DNA of 20,836 nucleotides. It comes from an uncultured Spirochaetaceae bacterium (GTDB lineage Bacteria; Spirochaetota; Spirochaetia; Treponematales; Treponemataceae). The DNA lies in NCBI GenBank assembly GCA_902772605.1, contig CACYBG010000336.1:1-20836 (forward strand), in the 5' to 3' direction. The position numbers and the translations under genes were made by a program. Below are positions 1-7,472 of the stretch, one piece after another; position 1 is the first letter of the stretch, and every line of letters begins with the position of its first letter. The notes beneath the pieces were generated by a model, which was not told the origin of the DNA, ran no database searches, and worked only from the letters and a program-made list of their open reading frames with translations.

Positions 1-428
1 AGGCCTATCTGGCATCGGACATGGACTACGCCGCTGCGGTGCTTTCACTTGCATCGGACTCCGAGACAGAAGCATTCCAACGGACCGTGGCAAACCTCAT
101 TCGAGGAACGACTGATGCGGGCAGGATGGAAAGGCTCGTAAAGACTGCCGGCGAAATGTCGCTGGACCCCGACTACCTGATGCTTGACGGAATGGACAAG
201 GTCGTTCAGAAATACAACAAGGCTGACACCATACTTGCACTGATATGCGACTCGACCGTAAGGATATGCTCTTTCATGGGAAGGGAGGCATTCGATGCAA
301 AGGGACGGAGCATACTGACCGCAATGATGGGAAACAGGTATTCGCTTCAGACACGGACGGTAGCAATGGAATCCCTTGAAAAGCTCAGGAGGATACTCGA
401 CGAGCAGAAGAAGGAGCCAATTCGGTGA
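1..428 (+). CDS. Hypothetical helical protein, 5'-partial (C-terminal part)
   Basis: The frame is open from base 3 (codons for AYLASD precede the first Met at 21) and no ribosome binding site lies before that Met, so the gene probably starts outside the window. About 141 residues are visible, ending with TGA at 426-428. The visible part is soluble, has no signal peptide or membrane segment, and looks mostly alpha-helical, with acidic and basic residues spread evenly (for example the final helix MESLEKLRRILDEQKKEPIR). I do not recognise the family; the helix-rich pattern would fit a helical-repeat protein but no repeat is clear. The next gene has its own promoter and ribosome binding site, so the two are probably not one operon. 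Confidence 0.6.
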   Translation, partial: AYLASDMDYAAAVLSLASDSETEAFQRTVANLIRGTTDAGRMERLVKTAGEMSLDPDYLMLDGMDKVVQKYNKADTILALICDSTVRICSFMGREAFDAKGRSILTAMMGNRYSLQTRTVAMESLEKLRRILDEQKKEPIR

Positions 429-470
429 CGGATTTCACATTCCGACCGTGAAAGGAACCTTTGAAAACGC

Positions 471-487
471 TGAAATCGACGATTTCA
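471..487. repeat. Perfect 8-1-8 palindrome upstream of the P83/100 gene
   Basis: TGAAATCG (471-478), one A, then CGATTTCA (480-487) is an exact inverted repeat. The 10-mer GATTTCACAT at 481-490 also occurs at 431-440, as a 50-bp-spaced direct repeat. The site lies about 45 bp upstream of the likely -10 box at 533-538. It could be an operator, but no regulator is known and the role is inference. Confidence 0.4.
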
Positions 488-497
488 CATCGAAAAT

Positions 498-518
498 GAA
501 GTTTTCCACTTCTTTTTT
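498..518 (+). terminator. Weak intrinsic terminator after the first gene
   Basis: GAAGT (498-502) and ACTTC (508-512) form a 5-bp stem with a 5-base loop, followed by six T (513-518). The stem is short and A+T-rich, so termination would be weak. It overlaps the likely promoter region of the next gene. Confidence 0.3.
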
Positions 519-532
519 ATTTGAAAACGTTG

Positions 533-538
533 TATAAT
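533..538 (+). promoter_or_regulatory. -10 box of the P83/100 gene
   Basis: A perfect TATAAT at 533-538 lies 33 bp before the ATG. The only -35 candidate at 17-bp spacing is TTCTTT (510-515), a poor match. The predicted start of transcription is near 545. The ribosome binding site GGAGG (563-567) sits 4 bases before the ATG. Confidence 0.5.
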
Positions 539-571
539 GAAAGTTAGAAATGGAAAAATTTTGGAGGATTT

Positions 572-2215
572 ATGAAACTTAGCAAATGGGTAGTTTCCGG
601 TGCGCTTTCAATCGCAGCCATCGCAGCTGCTACAGCATTGAGTGTAAATATCGACGAAATCCGTAGCACGAGCGCAGAGGTCATCACCTTCGATAACTAT
701 GCGGGACCTCACGCCCTGATTGAAACGGCTGACGCAATCACCGACATCGGTCGCAACCTCGGACGTCAGGTTGCCAGAAAAGTAAACGACGCTGCCACCT
801 ACGGACGCGGGGCAAAATATACGGTAATCCATGCCGTGGATCCGAGTACGGAACAGAAGCTTGACGCCGACATCCTGCTCCTCAACAGCACGGCATCCGT
901 CGACCACATCACCAACCTCAGGCGAATCATAACCGGATACCTCACTTCCGCATACGGATACGAGACCTCCGACGCTTCCACGCTCGCCACGTTCATCACG
1001 GTCTACAACGCCGTATACAGGCAGAACCTTGACGTATTCAAGGCAAAATACAAGGATGCGGTCACAAGGAACCTGACAGAAGACCAGTGCGGACTCAGCA
1101 CGAAATGGAGCGAATGGCCGGGCAACACGCAGATCGTAATTCCGCTCTACGATGTAAACGGAGGACTTTCAACAGTAGACACGTCCGTAATCAGCGACAC
1201 CAACGTTATCAACTCCATGCGCGAAGAAGACGACCACGGAGTTGATGAAAGGCAGAACATGGTCGGCATAAAGGAGCGCGAAGCAAACAACTTTGCAGAC
1301 CAGGCGCAGAAAGCTGCGGCAGAAGCGGCTGAACTCAACAAGCAGCTCGAACAGCAGAAGGCTGCGTCCGACAAGGCAGCAGAGGATGCAAAGAAGGCTC
1401 AGCAGACAGCCCAGCAGGCAAAATCGGCTGCAGAGGCAAACCCTGACAACAAGGAGCTCCAGCAGAGGGCCGAAATAAGCCAGCAGGCTGCAGACCACGC
1501 AGCGTCAAAGGCAGAGACAGAAAAACAGAAGACGGAAGAACAGAAGCAGGCCGCTCAGGATGCGGAAAAGCAGGCGAACAAGGCACAGGCGAACTCCGAC
1601 CGCAAGCTTTCCGAAGTAAAGAAGGAGCGTACGGAGATTGCAAAGGACCAGCAGAAGACCCTTGAACAGGCCCTTGCAGACACTACGAACAGGAATGCAG
1701 TCGTAGGACTCAGGCTCATCGACACGGAAAAGCTCCTTACGGGACTCGTGAAGATTGATTCGACGACGGGCGAAATCATCGAGGAATCCCCAGTCACCGT
1801 AATCCGCGGAAGGACAATCATCCCGGTAACGGATGAAAGCGGAAGCGATGATTCGGCTGCAGTCGTGGCATACATGGCCATCTGCGGCGACAACAATACC
1901 AGCAACAGGGCCGTGAAGCTCTGCCTCCTCGATGCACAGACGCTTGAACTCCAGTCGGAGGGAAGCGAAATAGTTGCGGAAGAATCGGTCCTCGTAAAGG
2001 ACGGAAACGAATACTACTGCGTAATCAAGAACGGCGACGGATGGTCGATTGCAAAATACGACGGTTCCCTCAGGCTCCTTCTCAAGAGCCCGGTCAAGGT
2101 TCGTCCGGACACGCCTATAACTGTCACCGGAAAGGGTGTCGTTGCAACGACCTCTACGGACAAGGTAGTCCTTCTGAACCTCAAGGATCTGACATCCATA
2201 ACATCACTCAAATAG
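572..2215 (+). CDS. P83/100-family exported coiled-coil protein
   Basis: 547 residues. Residues 1-24 form a signal peptide (basic MKLSK, then an Ala/Ile-rich core), so the product should be exported. Residues about 25-230 form an N-terminal domain beginning SVNIDEIRSTSAEVITFDNY, which resembles the start of the Borrelia P83/100 antigen family (Borrelia_P83) found across spirochetes. Residues about 233-368 are rich in Ala, Gln, Lys and Glu and should form a long coiled coil. Residues about 374-547 are a beta-rich C-terminal domain with short strand-turn repeats and no recognised catalytic motif. The start is set by GGAGG at 563-567. The gene appears to be monocistronic, with its own -10 box and a strong terminator at 2230-2261. 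The molecular function of the family is not known. Confidence 0.88.
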   Translation: MKLSKWVVSGALSIAAIAAATALSVNIDEIRSTSAEVITFDNYAGPHALIETADAITDIGRNLGRQVARKVNDAATYGRGAKYTVIHAVDPSTEQKLDADILLLNSTASVDHITNLRRIITGYLTSAYGYETSDASTLATFITVYNAVYRQNLDVFKAKYKDAVTRNLTEDQCGLSTKWSEWPGNTQIVIPLYDVNGGLSTVDTSVISDTNVINSMREEDDHGVDERQNMVGIKEREANNFADQAQKAAAEAAELNKQLEQQKAASDKAAEDAKKAQQTAQQAKSAAEANPDNKELQQRAEISQQAADHAASKAETEKQKTEEQKQAAQDAEKQANKAQANSDRKLSEVKKERTEIAKDQQKTLEQALADTTNRNAVVGLRLIDTEKLLTGLVKIDSTTGEIIEESPVTVIRGRTIIPVTDESGSDDSAAVVAYMAICGDNNTSNRAVKLCLLDAQTLELQSEGSEIVAEESVLVKDGNEYYCVIKNGDGWSIAKYDGSLRLLLKSPVKVRPDTPITVTGKGVVATTSTDKVVLLNLKDLTSITSLK

Positions 2216-2229
2216 AATTTAATCGCAAT

Positions 2230-2261
2230 GCCCCGGATGAAAAAAAAGTCCGGGGCTTTTT
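2230..2261 (+). terminator. Intrinsic terminator after the P83/100 gene
   Basis: GCCCCGGA (2230-2237) pairs perfectly with TCCGGGGC (2249-2256) around an A-rich loop and is followed by five T (2257-2261). Confidence 0.92.
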
Positions 2262-2310
2262 GCAATCGATTGGAAGCATGCGTTTGTATGCGAATAAATT
2301 CCAATACAGA

Positions 2311-2339
2311 TTGACAAAGCACCCCATTTTTTTTATCCT
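2311..2339 (+). promoter_or_regulatory. Promoter of the PBP1A gene, predicted leaderless
   Basis: A perfect -35 TTGACA (2311-2316), a 17-bp spacer and a -10 TATCCT (2334-2339, 4 of 6 matches) predict transcription starting near 2346, only about 4 bases before the ATG at 2350. No Shine-Dalgarno sequence is present before the ATG. Confidence 0.55.
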
Positions 2340-2349
2340 TCTATGATAT

Positions 2350-5145
2350 ATGAAACGTACTAAGATTTGGCCATTTATATTTCTGCCGTTGCTCTTATGC
2401 ATTTCGGCATTGTTGGGAGCAGCCTTGGGAAAAGGCCTGGCCGTAACAAAAGATACAATCAACACGGAAAATTTTGCGGAATTCGAGATAGATAAGGCGA
2501 CAAGGATTCTTGACGTAAACGGAGAGATAATCACCGAATTCACCAGCGACCAGAAGCGTGAATTCATTTCGTTCAGCGAACTTCCGCAGCAGATCATCGA
2601 TGCCCTTCTGACCCGCGAAGACAAGATTTTCTACGATCATCCTGGATTCAGCATGAAGGCCCTTTTCCGAGCCGTAATCGGCGTATTGACGCACAACAGC
2701 CTTGGAGGAGGTTCTACCCTTTCACAGCAGATTGCAGGTACCCTTTACTGCGACCGTCGCGACATGTCCATAACCCGTAAGCTCAAGGAACTCTGGTGGG
2801 CCATCCAGATGGAACGCCGCTATTCAAAGGATGAAATCCTTGAACTTTACCTTAACAGGATATATTTCGGAGGCGGAACCACGGGTGTCAACGCAGCGTG
2901 CAAATACTACTTCGGACACGATGCAACCGACATCGACCCGGCTGAGGCTGCAATCCTTGTAATCCAGCTTTCGAACCCGGCATACTACAATCCGTTCGAC
3001 TACCCGAACAGGGCCATGTCACGACAGCAGTACGTCCTTGACGAACTTGTCGCCGACGGATACATAACGAAGGAAGATGCTGACGAAAGCTTCGACAACT
3101 ATTGGGCAAACTTCGACTACCTGCGCTCTAATGCCAGCGTAAGCCAGATGACAATAGACAACGCTCCGTGGTTCAGCGAATACGTACGAAGGGAACTCAA
3201 CGGAATGCTCTACGGTACGGACGACATCCACACGGGCGGATTCACCGTAAACACCACCCTCAACCTTGCACACCAGAAGGTTGCGGAAGACGTCATGGCC
3301 GACTACATCAAGTATGCGAACGACATGCACTCAAAGACCCTTTCACAGTCGAAGAGGAGCACGTTCAGCAGCTACATTCCACTTACGGAACTCGTAGCCC
3401 TGACCTTCAACATTCCGCAGATCAAGACGGGAAACAACCGTTCCAAGACGCTTGCCGTCAAGGAATTCTCGGATACCCTGAACCCGATGATAGACATCTT
3501 CTCCATGATGGCCGGACTGGAAAACCTGAAGACCGGCATCGTAGCGGAAGGTCACGCATTGAGGAACAAGAACAAGGAATCCTCAAGGGTTGAAGGAACG
3601 ATGATAGCCCTCGAAAACAAGACGGGATACATCGATGCAATAGTAGGAGGCTCTACTTTCGACTACTCCAACCAGTACATCAGGGCCGTTCAGTCGTACC
3701 TGCAGCCTGGATCCTCGTTCAAGCCGCTCTACTACTCTGCCGCCATCGACGCTCAGGTTGTAACCATGACAAGTCCGATAAGCGATACTCCGATCGTTTT
3801 CTACAACGCAAACGGTTCGGCCTACCTGCCTCAGAACTATGTCGGATCATGGAAGGGAGAGGTCGAAGTCTGGTACGCACTTGCAGCATCACTCAACATC
3901 CCTGCACTGAAGATTCTCGACATGGTCGGATTCGACGCGGCAATAGCACGGTCCACGGACCTTCTTGGAATTCCACAGAGCGAATGGGAGCAAAGGTCCA
4001 TCGTTCCAGTTTACGCACTCGGACTCGGAGTCTGCTCAGTAAGGCCTATAGAGCTTGCAAGGGCATTCGCCATCTTCGCCAACAACGGTGAAGAGGTCAT
4101 TCCGATCTGCATCAGGAACATCGAGGACAGGAACGGAAACATAATCCACGACATAGAACAGGAAACGATAAACAAGAAGCGCGCAAAGGGTGACGACGTA
4201 CAGATCATCTCAAAGCAGAATGCATTCATCATGCAGGAAATGCTCAAGAAGACGGTCTCCGGCGGTACGCTCTACAGCGGTGCGAGGTTCGAGTCTACGG
4301 AACAGAAGATTGGAAAGCACAAGGGTACCGGATACAAGTTCACCTTCAAGAACGAAAACGGCCACTCTTTCGACATGCCTGTAGCAGGTAAGACCGGTAC
4401 GACACAGAACTGGGCCGATGCATGGGCAGTCGGATTCACTCCGTACTATACGTCGGTCTTCTGGTTCGGATTCGACATGCCTGGTGAATCGCTCGGACTT
4501 CAGATGACAGGTTCCGCAATTTCAGCTCCTGCATGGGGAGACTTCATGCATGAAATTCACATAGGAAAACCGTACAAGCCGTTCTTCGACAAGATGCCTA
4601 GCGGTGTAGTAAGGATGAAGGTCTGTGCGGAAAGCGGAATGCCGGCAAGCAGCAAGTGTCCGAAGGTCGTCGAGGGATATTACCTTTCGGGAACCCAGCC
4701 TGAGGGAGTCTGTGAGCTTCACCTGTATCAAAGTGCAGAAAGGACGGCATGGCACCGCTTCGAACGCGAAAGGATTTTCGGAGCTCTTAAATACGACAAG
4801 CTGAACAGCGCCGAGGGACTTCATTACGACCTTGACTTCCTGACCGACGGAAAGGAAAAGGAAGAGCTGATGGAGGATCTGTTCGGAGGCGGAAGCGACT
4901 CAAGCTCCGGATCAGACGTATATACGGGACCTGACAACAGCTGGCAGTCATTCTTCTCCGATTACTTCGACGGTACAGAAGAGCCTGAGGAGGATTCATC
5001 GGAAAATCAGCAGAATGCTCCGCAGCAGGAAGCAGATAGTCCTAGAAAAACTCAGGAAACTGCCGAAAAAGAAAATGAAGGCAATTCCCCTGCCCCGAAT
5101 TCAGGGACCGAGGATGAAGACAGCTTGAGTTCATTCTTCGAGTGA
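2350..5145 (+). CDS. Class A penicillin-binding protein (PBP1A type), bifunctional peptidoglycan synthase
   Basis: 931 residues. A membrane anchor lies at about 7-30. The GT51 glycosyltransferase domain covers about 60-230, with catalytic-type REDKIFYDHPGF (89-100; Glu90 is the likely catalytic base), GGGSTLSQQIAGT (119-131) and the RKLKELWWAIQMERRYSKDE motif (143-162). It polymerises lipid II outside the membrane. The transpeptidase domain covers about 410-740, with SSFK (455-458, Ser455 nucleophile), SLN (514-516) and KTGTT (681-685), and cross-links peptides. After about 840 there is a low-complexity acidic, Ser/Gln/Asn-rich tail of about 90 residues, whose role is unknown. A TGA at 2344-2346 is in frame just upstream, so the ATG at 2350 is the first possible start, and it is needed to keep the membrane anchor. 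No ribosome binding site is visible. Its promoter nearly abuts the start. Confidence 0.95.
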   Translation: MKRTKIWPFIFLPLLLCISALLGAALGKGLAVTKDTINTENFAEFEIDKATRILDVNGEIITEFTSDQKREFISFSELPQQIIDALLTREDKIFYDHPGFSMKALFRAVIGVLTHNSLGGGSTLSQQIAGTLYCDRRDMSITRKLKELWWAIQMERRYSKDEILELYLNRIYFGGGTTGVNAACKYYFGHDATDIDPAEAAILVIQLSNPAYYNPFDYPNRAMSRQQYVLDELVADGYITKEDADESFDNYWANFDYLRSNASVSQMTIDNAPWFSEYVRRELNGMLYGTDDIHTGGFTVNTTLNLAHQKVAEDVMADYIKYANDMHSKTLSQSKRSTFSSYIPLTELVALTFNIPQIKTGNNRSKTLAVKEFSDTLNPMIDIFSMMAGLENLKTGIVAEGHALRNKNKESSRVEGTMIALENKTGYIDAIVGGSTFDYSNQYIRAVQSYLQPGSSFKPLYYSAAIDAQVVTMTSPISDTPIVFYNANGSAYLPQNYVGSWKGEVEVWYALAASLNIPALKILDMVGFDAAIARSTDLLGIPQSEWEQRSIVPVYALGLGVCSVRPIELARAFAIFANNGEEVIPICIRNIEDRNGNIIHDIEQETINKKRAKGDDVQIISKQNAFIMQEMLKKTVSGGTLYSGARFESTEQKIGKHKGTGYKFTFKNENGHSFDMPVAGKTGTTQNWADAWAVGFTPYYTSVFWFGFDMPGESLGLQMTGSAISAPAWGDFMHEIHIGKPYKPFFDKMPSGVVRMKVCAESGMPASSKCPKVVEGYYLSGTQPEGVCELHLYQSAERTAWHRFERERIFGALKYDKLNSAEGLHYDLDFLTDGKEKEELMEDLFGGGSDSSSGSDVYTGPDNSWQSFFSDYFDGTEEPEEDSSENQQNAPQQEADSPRKTQETAEKENEGNSPAPNSGTEDEDSLSSFFE

Positions 5146-5213
5146 CGATTTTCGGGCTGCTCATTTCTTGGGAAGCAGGACGGTCGTCCCGACGGCGGTA
5201 CATCGGATACTGG

Positions 5214-5241
5214 AAGCCCGGCGATTTCACTCCGGGTTTTT
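5214..5241 (+). terminator. Intrinsic terminator downstream of the PBP1A gene
   Basis: CCCGG (5217-5221) pairs with CCGGG (5232-5236) around a 10-base loop and is followed by five T (5237-5241). It lies about 70 bases after the PBP stop codon. Confidence 0.7.
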
Positions 5242-5284
5242 CAGCATTTTACGGACATATGCATTGTCCCGATTGAAGGCCATT

Positions 5285-5334
5285 CCTAAGGAAACGCTGG
5301 ACAATCTGGAAGCGGATTATTCAGCGTTAACCAT
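5285..5334. repeat. Palindromic repeat copy A
   Basis: It starts CCTAAGGAAACGCTG, which matches 14 of 15 bases at the start of copy C (11252). The arms 5293-5306 and 5315-5328 pair at 13 of 14 positions (one G-T) around an 8-base loop. It is one of at least four related palindromes in the window (see the finding on this family). It lies between the PBP terminator and the promoter of the ParB-domain gene. Confidence 0.55.
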
Positions 5335-5347
5335 AACATCCGCAATT

Positions 5348-5376
5348 TTGCAGTAATTCCTTACGGGATGTAGAAT
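5348..5376 (+). promoter_or_regulatory. Promoter of the ParB-domain gene
   Basis: TTGCAG (5348-5353), a 17-bp spacer and TAGAAT (5371-5376; one mismatch to the -10 consensus) predict a start near 5383. This places palindrome copy B wholly inside the 5' leader of about 65 bases. The -35 match is modest. Confidence 0.45.
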
Positions 5377-5390
5377 TACGGGAAATTGCC

Positions 5391-5437
5391 GGGAACCGCC
5401 GATTAACGCATCGGGCATTAAGCGACGATTTCCTAAT
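5391..5437. repeat. Palindromic repeat copy B, in the leader of the ParB-domain gene
   Basis: The left arm is 5392-5409 (GGAACCGCCGATTAACGC), the loop ATCGG 5410-5414, and the right arm 5415-5433, extended by TAAT. Most positions pair, with a few mismatches and one bulge. The right end (TTTCCTAAT) runs directly into the GGAGAG ribosome binding site at 5438-5443, so folding could affect translation. Confidence 0.55.
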
Positions 5438-5448
5438 GGAGAGCGCAG

Positions 5449-5871
5449 ATGAACGTAGTACATGTTGACATAAACAAAATCAAGGTAAGGAAAAGGGTCA
5501 GGAAGGATCTGGGTGATTTGCGTCCCCTCATGGACAGCCTCAGGACTTACGGACTCATGAATCCCATAACCATCAACTCCAAATACGAACTTGTTGCAGG
5601 CGAAAGAAGGCTCGAAGCTGCAAAGGCAATCGGATGGCCCATGATTGACGCCATAATCCTTTCGCAGGATGTTAATGCAGTTACCAAGCTCGAAATGGAA
5701 ATCGAAGAAAACAATCAGCGCAAGGAATTTACGGACGAAGAGCTTCTGGACGGATACAAGAGGCTCAACAGACTGAAGAACCCTTCCATATTCAGAAGGT
5801 TCCTCAACTTCCTTGTGCGGATATTCGAAAAAATCGGGGAATTCTTCAAGAGGCTTTTCAAGAAGAAATGA
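5449..5871 (+). CDS. ParB N-terminal-domain protein with a cationic amphipathic tail
   Basis: 140 residues. Residues about 1-95 match a ParB/Srx-type N-terminal domain: GLMNPITI (35-42), the GERRLEAAKAIGW box (51-63) and ENNQRKEF (87-94), which in true ParB proteins form the CTP-binding pocket. The helix-turn-helix and C-terminal dimer domain of chromosomal ParB (usually about 280-300 residues in all) are absent. Residues 114-140 instead form a strongly amphipathic helix with hydrophobic residues every 3-4 positions (Ile114, Phe115, Phe118, Leu119, Leu122, Ile125, Phe126, Ile129, Phe132, Phe133, Leu136, Phe137), about nine basic against two acidic residues, ending KKK. The start is set by GGAG at 5438-5441, seven bases from the ATG. 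It is expressed alone. DNA or membrane binding is inference. Confidence 0.8.
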   Translation: MNVVHVDINKIKVRKRVRKDLGDLRPLMDSLRTYGLMNPITINSKYELVAGERRLEAAKAIGWPMIDAIILSQDVNAVTKLEMEIEENNQRKEFTDEELLDGYKRLNRLKNPSIFRRFLNFLVRIFEKIGEFFKRLFKKK

Positions 5872-5929
5872 ACCGCACCGGTCTTTCGCAAACGAAAATC
5901 CGACCGTAAATCAAATGGAAAAACGCAAT

Positions 5930-5968
5930 AAAAAAGCTGTCATGGACTAACCGCGACAGCTTTTTTTT
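5930..5968. terminator. Bidirectional intrinsic terminator between the ParB-domain gene and tyrS
   Basis: Six A (5930-5935), stem GCTGTC (5936-5941), a 13-base loop, GACAGC (5955-5960) and eight T (5961-5968). The flanking A and T runs let it serve both converging genes. Confidence 0.92.
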
Positions 5969-5992
5969 CTTAATGCTTCAGGGCGACTTGCG

Positions 5993-7237
5993 TCAAACCA
6001 GGACTATGCGTGCAAACTTTTTCTTTCCGGCCTTAACGACGAACTCTCCGTCAGAATCAACGTCTCCAACCGTAAACGAAGCCTTTACATCGGTAACCTG
6101 CTTTCCGTTGACGCTTGCTCCTCCCTGCTGAACCAGACGCCTTGCATCGGATTTCGTTGCACAGAGCTTTGAATTGAAATAAAGGTCGCATACGTTTACG
6201 CCGGCCTCAAAATCAGACCTCGGAAGTTCAACCGTAGGCATGGACGACTTGTCCCCTTCTCCGCTGAATGCAGCCCTTGCACCGGAAAGAGCCCTGTCAG
6301 CCTCATCCTTCCCGTGGATTACGGACGTCACTTCATACGCAAGCCTTTCCTTAGCTGCGTTTATGTCGCCGGCACATACCTCATCGATTTCAGGAATCTC
6401 AAGGAAAGTGAAAAGAAGGAAGAATTTCCTGACGTCAGCATCAGGCACGTTTCTCCAATACTGGAAGAAGTCGAACACGCTCGTAAGATTCGGATCCAGG
6501 AACACTGCACCCTTTTCGGATTTTCCCATCTTCTTTCCGTCTGCGCGCATGATGAGCGGGAACGTAAGTCCATAGACCTCATGCTCCTTGTTGAGTTCCG
6601 TCGTTCCACCCATCTTCCTGCGGATAAGGTCTACTCCGGCCGTTATGTTGCCCCACTGGTCCGCACCTCCAATCTGAAGGTCCATTCCGTATTTCTGATG
6701 GAGCATGTAGAAGTCGTATGCCTGAAGGAGCTGATAGTTGAATTCGATGAACGAAAGTCCCCTTTCAAGCCTGAGCCTGTATTCTTCAAATGTGAGCATC
6801 CTGTTTACGCTGAAGCATGAACCGATGTCCCTGAGGAAGTCGATGTAATTGAGGTTTTCAAGCCAATCCTTGTTGTTTGCGGCAAGTGCATGTTCACCGT
6901 CGAATCCGAGGAAACGGTCGAGCTGATTCTTTATGCTTTCGACGTTGGCGTCAATCTGGGAATAGTCAAGGAGCTTCCTCATCTCGGTCTTTCCGCTTGG
7001 ATCGCCAATTCTTCCGGTTCCTCCGCCGATGAGTGCGACTCCCCTGTGACCGAATTTCAAGAGATGCCTGAATGCAAAGAACGGAACCATATGTCCGATG
7101 TGAAGGCTAGGACCAGTTGGGTCGCATCCGACGTAAAATGTAATTGGCCCCTTGTCCATACGCTCGGAAAGGGCTTCCAGATCGGTGCACTGGTTGAAAA
7201 AACCGCGCGCCTGAAGAGTCTCTATTGCCTTGTTCAT
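5993..7237 (-). CDS. tyrS: Tyrosyl-tRNA synthetase
   Basis: 414 residues, the usual length of bacterial TyrRS. It is a class I synthetase that charges tRNA-Tyr with tyrosine in the cytoplasm. The Rossmann catalytic domain contains YVGCDPTGPSLHIGH (35-49, the HIGH motif at 46-49), the Tyr-binding region YQLLQAYDF (168-176), GGADQWGN (190-197) and KMGKS (236-240, the KMSKS loop). The C-terminal S4-like RNA-binding domain covers about 350-412 (KSDARRLVQQGGASVNGK). The start is set by GGAGG (minus strand, 7244-7248), six bases before the ATG. It has its own promoter at 7263-7291 and shares the bidirectional terminator at 5930-5968. Confidence 0.97.
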   Translation of the reverse strand: MNKAIETLQARGFFNQCTDLEALSERMDKGPITFYVGCDPTGPSLHIGHMVPFFAFRHLLKFGHRGVALIGGGTGRIGDPSGKTEMRKLLDYSQIDANVESIKNQLDRFLGFDGEHALAANNKDWLENLNYIDFLRDIGSCFSVNRMLTFEEYRLRLERGLSFIEFNYQLLQAYDFYMLHQKYGMDLQIGGADQWGNITAGVDLIRRKMGGTTELNKEHEVYGLTFPLIMRADGKKMGKSEKGAVFLDPNLTSVFDFFQYWRNVPDADVRKFFLLFTFLEIPEIDEVCAGDINAAKERLAYEVTSVIHGKDEADRALSGARAAFSGEGDKSSMPTVELPRSDFEAGVNVCDLYFNSKLCATKSDARRLVQQGGASVNGKQVTDVKASFTVGDVDSDGEFVVKAGKKKFARIVLV

Positions 7238-7255
7238 GAAAAACCTCCAAATTAA

Positions 7256-7270
7256 GGTAAAAAATTTACC
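7256..7270. promoter_or_regulatory. Palindrome over the tyrS -10 box, possible operator
   Basis: GGTAAA, AAA, TTTACC is a perfect 6-3-6 inverted repeat that covers the -10 box and predicted start of tyrS. There is no room in the leader for a T-box riboswitch, so any control would be at initiation. The operator role is inference. Confidence 0.35.
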
Positions 7271-7291
7271 ATGCTAAGGATATCGTGTCAA
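7263..7291 (-). promoter_or_regulatory. Promoter of tyrS
   Basis: On the minus strand, a perfect -35 TTGACA (7291-7286), a 17-bp spacer and a -10 TAAATT (7268-7263; four of six matches) predict a start near 7256, about 19 bases before the tyrS ATG. The -10 lies inside a palindrome (7256-7270). Confidence 0.65.
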
Positions 7292-7472
7292 GGCATGCGA
7301 AAAGAGCCCCTGTTTCCTTCAAAACATTCAGATATTTTTCCCGTCGTCCGATAATCATAATGCCGGTGAACACTGAAACGGTCGTGCACAATCAGCATGA
7401 CAGGTTCAATCGATGCGGACGAACATTCGTACGCTGACAGCCGGAAAACACGGTTTTGAAAAAGGTGGGGAA

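Noticed and set aside
1293..1660. DNA tandem repeat in the P83/100 gene
   Set aside because: The Ala/Gln/Lys-rich stretch is repetitive as protein coiled coil, but I see no exact DNA repeat unit.
5957..7237. T-box riboswitch for tyrS
   Set aside because: The promoter lies only about 19 bases from the tyrS ribosome binding site region and start, leaving no room for a T-box leader.
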